Source: Pelargonium nanum (taxonomy: Eukaryota; Streptophyta; Magnoliopsida; Geraniales; Geraniaceae). Taken from it: DNA of 21,968 nt. Location: contig JAYMTF010001665.1 in NCBI GenBank assembly GCA_036897485.1, positions 1 through 21,968 on the forward strand, given 5' to 3'. The notes below the pieces were generated by a model. The model did no database searches and was not told where the DNA came from. It was given only the letters and a program-made list of their open reading frames with translations. The translations under genes were made by a program, and so were the position numbers. This document shows positions 8,681-17,066 of this stretch, piece by piece. The stretch's first letter is position 1; every line of letters starts with the position of its first letter.

Positions 8681-10080
8681 ATTTTCTTAATTTTTTGTTT
8701 TAAATTATGTTTTAGTAGTTATATTAGTTTTATAATTTGTCATATTTCAGTGGATATATTAGTTTTATTGTTTACCAGTTCGTGTCCCTTGTATTTGAGT
8801 TGAAAGGAATGACAATGCTTCAAATTGTAAGAATTTATGAGGTGACAACTTCTAGTGTTACCTCACCAACTTGTTATAGTATCTAGGCACAAGGAAATGA
8901 AGCTGATGAGATCCAAAATTATACATATATGGGCACAAGAAGATGAAGCTGGCGGTGAGATATGGGCGAAGATCCACCAGCTAACACCATCATCTCCATC
9001 GTCGTTGTCGCCTCAGCTTCAAGTGGTGTGCTCCGATCTGGCTTCTAATGCTCACGCGATGATGGTGTTCATCAGTGGTTATGGGGGTCTGGTCTTTAGA
9101 TTTGGTGAACATGAAATCATCATTAATTATCTTCGAACAATTCCAGTAAATTGGTTTCCCAAATTTGTAATGATTAAGTTTTGTTAAGATTGTGATTTAT
9201 TTGTTTAATGTTGGAATGATTTAAGTAAGCGGGGAAGGATGCAAGAAGAGAAGTGTGAGGGCAGTTGCTTCCACTAAACTTTTTTCTATAAAAAATTTAC
9301 CGCGTTTTCATTTTTATCCCCACTATTTTTAACTATTGCCCCCTCTAAAATATTAATATATAAGACATTTTTTTATTGCCCTATAATTTTTTCCTCACTG
9401 TGTAAATATTTTGGATCCGTTCCTACAAATAAATATCTTGATAATTGTTGAATCTAAAATTGGTTGATTTGGGTACAAATTTGTTGTTGTTCATCATCTC
9501 AGTTTAAATTGAATCAATAAACTTAAGGGAACAAGATAGTTGGAACAACTATTGAAATTTTCATTCTCTAAAAAAACAAAATTTATTTCTCATAGAATCT
9601 GTATTTTGTGTTGGAATCTTCAAAAACTTGAAGTTTCCGGCACCAAAGTTTTCATTGTTCTTCATTGATACATAATATTTTATGAGGAATGGTAGTTCGA
9701 GAATTTTAATAAAATATAAAATCACATAAAATTCATGTAAAGAGATAGAAAAAGTTTTTCAGTTAAATTTAATTGACGGAACAGTGACAATATATATAAG
9801 TTATGTGTTCTAACACTAAAATTTAAGGAATGTAAATAATTTTAGTGGCCAGTACCCTTATATATGCAGGGTTTAGACTTTAGATTGGTAACAATATGTC
9901 TGTATCTTCTTTCACAGGGTTTAGACTTTAGAGTGTTTGTGGTTGTAAATTGTAAACTTGAAATGGGCCTTATATAATTTTTCTTTTAATTCATATATGG
10001 ACCATATGGTGTATGAGTGTATCATATTTGGGCCCATCCACACCAATTCTCATATCCAACAAATATTTATTACTGATTTG
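8681..10080. other. Intergenic, repeat-like, one unassigned open stretch
   Basis: Mostly AT-rich. From 8855 to 9187 (plus) there is a 110-codon open frame in a locally GC-richer island (8940-9080, with CATCGTCGTTGTCGCC-type words). I recognise no domain, and it has no flanking exons I can join, so I do not call it a gene. The stretch 9290-9420 has the phrases GCCCCCTCTAAAATAT and GGATCCGTTCCTAC, which look like non-coding ends of a degraded transposon. The 18-base word CAGGGTTTAGACTTTAGA is repeated at 9867-9884 and 9915-9932. Confidence 0.4.
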
Positions 10081-10099
10081 TTGAAAAAAAATTGCAGGC

Positions 10100-10225
10100 C
10101 AGCCATCGGTTTTGACCGAGACTGACTGGGTTTGACTTTTACCGGTCAATACACAACCCGTACCCGATAAGACCACGGGTTACCAGTAGAACTGGGCAAA
10201 CCGGCCGGTCCAGTACAATTTTTAA
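10100..10225. repeat. GC-rich dispersed repeat fragment with CCGGTC words
   Basis: A cluster of GACCGAGACTGACTGGG, TACCGGTCAA, AACCCGTACCCG and CAAACCGGCCGGTCCAG phrases ends in a TTTTTAAAACAG tail. It stands out from its AT-rich surroundings. The combination of a CCGGTCC core with a TTTTAAAAC edge resembles a common plant dispersed repeat, and a related edge occurs at 21930-21968. Confidence 0.45.
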
Positions 10226-10288
10226 AACAGATGACCCGCTTGCCCATTCTTCATTAGGGAGTCCGTACCCCCACATATTTGCACGTGA

Positions 10289-10970
10289 TATGTCTCTAAC
10301 AAAATTACTTGCATGTTCAATGGAGAACCCTTTAGTGTTGGGAAAGTCCTTTCCAACGCTAACTCCCTTGTGAAGGATTTTAGTAATTGCTGCGATGAAG
10401 TTAGAAGATTTCCTCCCGTAAAGCATCCTAAGAATAATCAAACTTTCTCAAGTTTATCAGACGTCATCCGATCAGTAAACTCAAAGTTCTTATTCATCTG
10501 TGACGAATCCTACAAGGATAACTCTTCTGGAATTGGTTGGGAACTGCAAGACAGTAGTGGCAATGTGCTGACTAGAGTTTGCAAACCCACAAATGCTGCT
10601 AATGCTTTCGAAGCAGAATCAAATGTTGTGTTAGATGCTTGTAATTTTATTTTAGATCATAATGTTATGAATTACTGTATTCTAACAGATTGTCAACTCT
10701 TACACAGGGCGATATCTCAGCGTGATCCTGAGATGGATATTGGCAAGGTAACCTGCAGGGCGACTATAGCGGATGTCATCCATGTAATTTTCCATAGCCC
10801 TCTCAATGGCTCAATTTTGAATGTAAAAAGGACAATAGTCGACCATGCGCATCTTCTGGCTACTTTAGGTAGATCAGGAAGAGCAACCACATGGATGTGT
10901 AATAATTTAAACAATGTATTCCTTGCCAATATTGAATGAAGCTTTCTGTTTGAATCAAAAAAAAAAAAGA
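10289..10970 (+). pseudogene. 5'-truncated LINE 3' end with readable RNase H-like ORF and poly-A tail
   Basis: An open frame from ATG 10313 to stop 10939 gives 208 aa. The middle and end match the RNase H-like domain (RVT_3 type) of plant LINE ORF2. Motifs are FICDESYKDNSSGIGWEL (first acidic residue), AFEAESNVVLDA (Glu), YCILTDCQLL (Asp) and HAHLLATLGR at the end, where the fourth acidic position is His, as is common in plant LINE copies. The first part (CMFNGEPFSVGKVL) fits the linker between reverse transcriptase and RNase H. The same frame is closed by TGA at 10286, so the ORF is a remnant rather than a gene with its own start. After the stop a short 3' UTR ends in ATTGAATG...GAATC and an A12-type tail at about 10957-10968, as expected for a LINE. 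Confidence 0.75.
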
Positions 10971-12005
10971 CTATGTATATATTTTTGGATTCTACACATT
11001 TATGGTTGGTTTTCAAAATATGTCCTAATATTTTAATAAATTTAGATTATGGGTCACACAAAAATACTATTTTACCCCTTTGAAGATGAATAGCTTAAAC
11101 ATGCAAGCCATTTTCACGTCCATATAAAATGTGTCACATCACAAAAATAACATTTTTCTCCATCCTTGACTGGTGGGGTTATGCTTTTGTTATGCCGGCC
11201 ACGATCAATCTGCATTGTATCTTTTTGGTTTATCTGACTTGCAAAAAACGAGGCTACTTTTAATCACGCTCAACCAGAGCCCCTCTTAGCGGTTCGCAGA
11301 ATCCAGTGTTTTGTCTTCTCAATTCGGCACACGTCCATGGATGCTCCAGCAAACCATCAATGCAGTTTGGATCGATGGTTATCATCTCCCATTAGTTCCT
11401 CAATCTCTTGTAACAACTCTTAGTTAGTTCCCGTTGGGGACGTTTTTGTAGAGAGAGTTTTTTTGTTTTCCAACAAGTTTTGCAATCATGACTCGTTAAA
11501 ATGTTAACGCATACAATACAACATCACCGTGCTACATTTGTTACCAAACAAGCTCTAATATTTTTGTGTAGAAAGTTGAAGAAACGTACGGAGAAGCAAA
11601 TTTGAGAAGCAGTAATGAATGAGTCCAGTCCAGTCATTATCAAATGCCAACTTCGATTACAACTAGCCAACCGCATGCATTACCATAAATTCATCATTAT
11701 ACGCAGAAAGTGACCATTTTCTCCAACTTGCAATATACAAAAAGAAGCATCATTTTATATTCATGGATTGGTGATTACAAACCAGAAAGATCAAACTTTT
11801 TATGGCCATCCCATCTCAGCTACCAGTCTTTGAACACAAACCAAACACCCTCTCTATTCATGTGGATTAGTCAACTTTTGTTTTCCCATTTTCAGTACCC
11901 ACACACTTTGTGAGACAAGAACACTAAAATGGTTGATGCAATGAAAATCATACACAATAGGACTTTATGCATATAAATAGTGAAACATGGATCATATGGA
12001 TGCAT
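10971..12005. other. Intergenic, nothing recognised
   Basis: About 1 kb between the LINE tail and the ARM gene. Base composition is mixed. Short open stretches (for example 11710-11913 plus) have no recognisable domain and no coding-like flanks. Its right end should contain the 3' UTR of the minus-strand ARM gene. Confidence 0.4.
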
Positions 12006-12012
12006 AGATTTA

Positions 12013-12058
12013 GTACTACTCGGGTTTCATCGCCTACGTACTACTCGGGTTTCATACA
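12013..12058. repeat. Short direct repeat in the 3' flank of the ARM gene
   Basis: The word GTACTACTCGGGTTTCAT occurs twice about 25 bases apart (12014-12031 and 12039-12056). Flanking GAAACATGGATCA / GAAACATAGATCA words (about 11981 and 12065) repeat as well, so a longer unit was probably duplicated. Confidence 0.65.
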
Positions 12059-12112
12059 GATAATGAAACATAGATCAATTCATTATACAAAAGGAGACTT
12101 ACATTTCTTCCT

Positions 12113-13795
12113 CTATTTCCGGCTGAACAAGCTTCTGAACTTCCCTCTTTCCAGCCGCTCGAGCAGCTTCTTGGAACCGGGGACATCCATCTCAGTAAGC
12201 TTTTTGAGGTATCCGATTCCTCCATACGAGATCATCAGCTTCTTGCATTTCTTGCTCGATGACAGAGATGCCAGACAGCACACTGCGTACTTTTTGGCGG
12301 TGTTTTGCGGACTCGGGTCTAGCAACTGGACAAGATTCGGCACGCTTTTATCGTCCTTCTTGACTTCTCTGCAGTTCTGCGACAGGGTCACCAAGCTTGA
12401 AATTGCTTGAGCAGCCACCTCTCTGGCGCCGTTTGATTTCGCCTCCAGCATTTTGACAAGTAGAGGAATGCATCCGATTTCGCCCACCAGTTTCTTCATC
12501 TCTGTTGTGCTGCAAATCCGGCATATTGCTGAAGCAGCGGCTTGTTGTGCACCCAATGATCCTGATTTAAGCACGTGAACCAAACGAGGAAGGAAACCGA
12601 GAGAGACCAAAACTTCCATGGACACTGAGCCTACCAAATTCCTTAATGCCCCAACTGCAGATTCTTGGGGCAAAGGACCGTCAAGATAGGCCAACAGACT
12701 TCGAATTCCACCTTCGGTAATTACAGACCTCCTTAAGCTGTCATTACTTGCAGTGAGATTCTGCAAGCACTCGGCTGCGTATTCTTTAGATCCCAAGAGA
12801 ATTCCACAATCAAGGAGATTGATCATAACCCTCACGATACCTTCTTCTTCAAGAACTTGCCGAACCTCAGGGACAGCTGATATGTTCTTCAAAGTACAAG
12901 CAGCTGCAGCCTGCGAAACAGAATCACCGGTTCGGCATATCTCAATCAGCGGCCTTACCCCGCCATGCCCAACAATTGAACGAGCTGTCTCTGCTGACAT
13001 TGACAACCTCTGAAGCGAAATTGTAGCCTTTTCTTTCCTCACAGCACTACCAGACTCAACAAGCCTAATGAGAGGTGGAAGAACACCTTCAGAAACAAGC
13101 CAGTTCTCACAACTTCCAGATTCTGCAAGCGAACAGATCACCGTCACAGTCTTTTCCCGGATACGAGGAGATGTTGCTGTGAGTAATTGGACTAAAGCGG
13201 CAATATTGCTCCGTCCTAGAACAGCTAAAAGATTTTTTTCATCCTCTTTCATGACTTCAACAAGGTTGTCCAGAGCTCTGTGTTTTGCCTCCAAGTGCCC
13301 AATCTGAAGCCGGGCAAGCAACTCCCTTATATTACTATGCGTTGCAGCCTCTGATTCCGCTGACGAACCAGGCACAGTCAACGGCAAAGTGGCCTCACCA
13401 AGCACCCCCGTCTTGATCAAAAGCCCGCAATCCCGCAGATTCAAGTCAAGTTTCCCCAGCATGGCATCAAGATCACTCTGCATCCGAAGCTTCCCCTCAT
13501 ACTTCTCTTTCACGCACAAATCCGCCAATTCAATTGCTTCTTTCAATGTCTTACACACAGCCTGCAATTGCTCCTTACAAAGGGCATTCTTTGAAAAACA
13601 AGGATGGCTAGACAAATCTGATAAACGCGACGGGATCTGCTCCAATTTGGAAACTATCATCTTCCACCTGCCCGGAAATCCCTTAACCTCCCTCGCCTTA
13701 TCAAGAGCCGCGGGCACAAGCTCTTGAGCATATGACAACCATTCATCAGCCGATTGGATACAAGCCAATACCTCACTTCCACCATCTTCTACCAT
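12113..13795 (-). CDS. Armadillo-repeat superfamily protein (At5g50900-like)
   Basis: A single uninterrupted minus-strand frame of 560 aa. I start at the ATG at 13793-13795 (MVEDGGSEVLACIQSADEWL). The frame stays open three codons upstream to a TTG, which a plant nuclear gene is unlikely to use. Residues 1 to about 150 form a helical N-terminal domain like that ahead of the ARM repeats in plant U-box/ARM proteins, but no U-box is present. From about 155 to 530 there are roughly nine ARM repeats with typical G-G/A-I-P-L-V-x-L-L and A-A-x-A-L-x-N-L patterns, such as EGVLPPLIRLVESGS, EYAAECLQNLTASND, QESAVGALRNLVGS and EIGCIPLLVKMLEAKS. The tail is basic (ERLERGKFRSLFSRK). By family knowledge the superhelix is a protein-binding scaffold; no specific partner can be read from sequence. 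Similarity to Arabidopsis At5g50900 is from memory. Confidence 0.92.
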   Translation of the reverse strand: MVEDGGSEVLACIQSADEWLSYAQELVPAALDKAREVKGFPGRWKMIVSKLEQIPSRLSDLSSHPCFSKNALCKEQLQAVCKTLKEAIELADLCVKEKYEGKLRMQSDLDAMLGKLDLNLRDCGLLIKTGVLGEATLPLTVPGSSAESEAATHSNIRELLARLQIGHLEAKHRALDNLVEVMKEDEKNLLAVLGRSNIAALVQLLTATSPRIREKTVTVICSLAESGSCENWLVSEGVLPPLIRLVESGSAVRKEKATISLQRLSMSAETARSIVGHGGVRPLIEICRTGDSVSQAAAACTLKNISAVPEVRQVLEEEGIVRVMINLLDCGILLGSKEYAAECLQNLTASNDSLRRSVITEGGIRSLLAYLDGPLPQESAVGALRNLVGSVSMEVLVSLGFLPRLVHVLKSGSLGAQQAAASAICRICSTTEMKKLVGEIGCIPLLVKMLEAKSNGAREVAAQAISSLVTLSQNCREVKKDDKSVPNLVQLLDPSPQNTAKKYAVCCLASLSSSKKCKKLMISYGGIGYLKKLTEMDVPGSKKLLERLERGKFRSLFSRK

Positions 13796-15300
13796 GATGC
13801 TCAAATCGATGGCAAGAGCTTAGCAACTGAGATTCCAAGAAAACCAAACCTTCAAGCTGGTGACCCAGATGATAAAAATATGACAGAAAAATGATATCTC
13901 ACTTTGAACAAAAAATAATAACAAAAGGCAGTGGAGCAGTTGTAATCATCAAACAAAGAAATCATAAACAAAGGCTTCAATTCAATAATACAAAAACTAA
14001 ACTAAAAACAAATATATTAGCAACATCAAGAGTTTCAAGAATCTTCTATGATCACACAAAGCTTGTTTCACTGAAAACAAGATCCGACCAACTAAATCAA
14101 AGTAACTACAGATGCCCCACGAGATCTTATTATACTTTGCCAACTGATAATTGAATGCAAAATTAATCATGATAATGATATATTTAACTATAGGCGGCTA
14201 GCAATTGGAGTCCAATCACGAAACTACCCTCTTACATGTGAACTACAACCGACATCATGAAATACATTAGAATGTAAATTTCTTGATTTTCAAAGGGCAT
14301 ATCTGTAAGTGAAAACCAAAGATACAAACTTTACCTCTCAGCCATGGATTTCTTGGCTAAATTAGGTTCAGATTAGGTCTTAGAGGTCACGGTTTCATGA
14401 AGAGACGGGACAAAGTTGGATTCTATAGGCTGAATTTCCAGTTTAAACCCCATAAATAGAGTTAGCTAAAGTTGGAGACTTTTCTTTGAAGAGAAGACAA
14501 AGAGTGGCGTCTCAATCCACAGTTGTACCATAGAGTGTCTTTAAATTCATGAAAATGGACCAAACCCCACTAATATATTACAAAATTCAAAGCAACAAAT
14601 ATATACCTCAGAAATTGCCTTGAAGCTCCTTCACATTCAAAGCTCTTTCACTGTCTAGTGTTTAGATCAACCTCTAAAGACCCATATCAGATGAAAGGAG
14701 ACAAGAAATAAACCTGCAAAAGAAGAAAGAAAAAAAATCACTTTTTTTTCATGGAGGATCAGAAAAAGGCAAAGCAAGCAAAAAAGGAAGTTCAAGAACC
14801 AACCTTTAAGCCTCAAAAACAAGAAGCTTGTCTCTTTTCTCATCAAGAAAAGCAACAACCCTCAATTGCTTCCCAGAAATGCTTCAAAGAATCAGCCACT
14901 GCAACACAGAACACAGTAATGCTTCCAAGATCAGCAATTAAAAACCTCACTTACTCTCCCAAAAGACAACAACCCACAAAATATTTTAAAAGAACCAGAA
15001 AGACCCAGAAGCTGTTTTTGTTCCTATTCCCACAAAAACGGTCGACACCATTCAAAAAACAAATAAAAATCGAACCTTTCTCTCTCTACAGAACCGAAGG
15101 AGCCCAAGTTTGAAAATGAAAAACCCACAAGTATTCGAGCTTTAACAATCGCAATCACATTCAAAAATCAAACCTTTCTCTCTCTACAGACCCAGAAGCT
15201 GTGTCAGAAAATTTCTGTTTCTTTAGATTGTCGCTGTACTGAGTAGAAACTCCAAACACACATATTATATTAGAGAGAGAAAAACTATGGGGTTGTGAGA
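13796..15300 (-). promoter_or_regulatory. Probable spliced 5' leader and promoter of the ARM gene
   Basis: A well-formed minus-strand acceptor (a T-rich run, then CTTCTTTTGCAG ending at 14714) and donor CTGAG|GTATAT (14607/14606) bracket a 107-base non-coding exon, 14607-14713. A following intron would end at an acceptor just above the ATG (GGAATCTCAG near 13830, or GGTCACCAG near 13857). A donor GAGAAAG|GTTTGA at 15172 could close the first exon, placing the start near 15200-15290, where minus-strand TAATATAATATG and CTCTCTCT words lie. All this is inference from splice-site appearance; there is no coding signal. The plus-strand 120-codon frame at 14751 lies inside the presumed leader intron. 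Confidence 0.4.
15066..15192. repeat. Imperfect direct repeat in the ARM gene leader region
   Basis: AACCTTTCTCTCTCTACAGA, preceded by an AAAATC word, occurs at about 15073-15092 and again at about 15171-15190, 98 bases apart. Read on the minus strand, both copies contain the same GAGAAAGGTT donor-like word, so a duplication may have produced two alternative leader splice donors. ACCCAGAAGCTGT also recurs, at about 15004 and 15190. Confidence 0.6.
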
Positions 15301-15449
15301 TTCTTTGGAACAGAGAGCTTTAAAGGTCGAGCATGATCGTTAATCCAACGGCCCCGATTGCGTGTGGCACAGAGAACCCGACCGTTGGGATTGGATGAAA
15401 TTTGAATGTGCTTTACTGTTTCCGAGAAGATGATGTGGCAAGTAACTGC

Positions 15450-15457
15450 CACGTGTG
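15450..15457. promoter_or_regulatory. G-box / ABRE-like element upstream of the ARM gene
   Basis: CACGTGTG, preceded by GC, contains the CACGTG core bound by plant bZIP and bHLH factors. It lies about 160-250 bases upstream of the presumed ARM transcription start, a plausible position. A motif this short also occurs by chance. Confidence 0.35.
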
Positions 15458-15459
15458 CT

Positions 15460-17066
15460 TGTGGGTACGAGTATTAATTGACTCTTCAATGGGTTTTTTT
15501 GTCCTTGTGGCATTGCACTTGACTTTTGTGAGTGAAAGTTCAGAAGTACCCTTGATGATTTTTGAATTTGGGACAAGAACAATAGGGGTAGATTAGAATG
15601 TGTTTTGATTATATTAATTAGCAATGGAGTCTTGTCAAATAAAATACTACTTTATGATAATGAAACAATTAATATAAGTTCAATCTTTTCTAGAAAGAGG
15701 TACCATTATCATTACATTCACAAACATGTCTTTTAATTCTATTTCACTTTTGCAATGCTTTTTTTTTTTTCCTTCAATTGGTGGAATAAATTTTCTTTTT
15801 GTGAAACATTGGGTTATGGTTAATAATTAGGCAATTATGGTAATATAATTTGTGAAACTTGTTAAAATCATTCAACCCAGGGATGGCTCTTTCTTTTGGT
15901 TTGCCATAGCCAAATTTCCATTGCATTGTGTTAAATAGACACGTAAGAGTAATACACAAAAATTAACTATTCGTCAGGTTAATAGAAATTAAGCTCCTTG
16001 CAGTACTCAACTCTTCTCATCGTCTTCACCGGTTGCTCTCATATCAAAGTCTATAATAACGATGGTTTTGTTTGAAACAAAGTCTCGATTGTTGAGTTTG
16101 TGTTTTGACAATCAGTTTTCAAAATAAATATTATAATTTTATACAAATACATGTCATTACTTTTGGTTGGAAAAACTAACTGAGAATTAACTATGTACTA
16201 AATTAGTTTTGTATACTTCAATCGCGTGTCAAACTTAACAGAAAAATTCAAGTGTACCAATTTGCCCCTTTTCTGTAAAGAAGTCTATGGTTTTTGAAGT
16301 TACATGGATAATTACAATTTGGCCATCTTCAATTTTTTTTATCAGCAACGGGACATCATACTCGAAGTAACAATGTTTCTCACTCCCTTTGGGAGCGAGG
16401 AAATCCAAAGTGGTATTAACCACTTGGCCCAACATGTCTTGGTCATCTTCAATTAATCAACAATTCTTTATAACTAATTGGAACTGTGTAATTACATTAG
16501 ATGTACAGCCTGTGTAATTTATATTATATCTATCTCTGTAATTGTAAAAATAGCTTTGCTTAAAGCTCCCCCATTCTGGTTGTTCATATACATCCTAATT
16601 TTCCATTTAACATTCATTGGATCCAACTAACCACGAACCTTTTGTGTGGAACTGCAAAAACTTTAGCACACAACAAAACAAAACAAAACAATAAACATGT
16701 CTTCTACCCTAGGAACAAATCACTAAGACAACTATTTATCGGGAATAATATCAAGATCCTACACATCGAGAGGTTCACATCAAAACAACATGCTACCTCC
16801 GAGGTTCACAACTCACAATATCAAACCACATTCATCATATTAAACAGAACCAAATTTTGAATTTGGAACCAATAAGTCGTAAAACAATGATTTAGAGCCC
16901 CATAAACTATGAATTCTGAATACTGTATCCTCTTAATACATTAATTCAAAAGCTTTTAAAATTTCATGTCATATCAGATTAATACATATATGATAGAGGA
17001 GCTCTGCTCTGCAAACTCTACAACCAACAACTGAACTGACCACTGAAATAGGTTTCGAGCTTCTTC
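15460..17066. other. Intergenic, no gene seen
   Basis: AT-rich sequence between the ARM gene promoter and the 3' end of the SR gene. A 66-codon minus-strand frame at 16235-16435 has no recognised domain and no neighbouring exon that extends it. The last 100-odd bases before 17067 should be the SR gene 3' UTR. Confidence 0.4.

Noticed and set aside
13068-13727. Plus-strand frames opposite the ARM gene
   Set aside because: Mirror frames of a long intronless CDS; they have no independent coding evidence.
12113-13804. Starting the ARM protein three codons earlier at 13804
   Set aside because: The codon there is TTG; the first ATG in frame is at 13793-13795 and fits a plant start.
14751-15113. 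120-codon plus-strand frame rich in Lys and Gln
   Set aside because: It lies antisense in the presumed leader intron of the ARM gene, its composition mirrors A-rich and CT-rich DNA, and no domain or splice partner is visible.
16235-16435. 66-codon minus-strand frame
   Set aside because: Sequence looks protein-like in places but matches nothing I recognise and lacks neighbours; kept only as a remark on the intergenic stretch.
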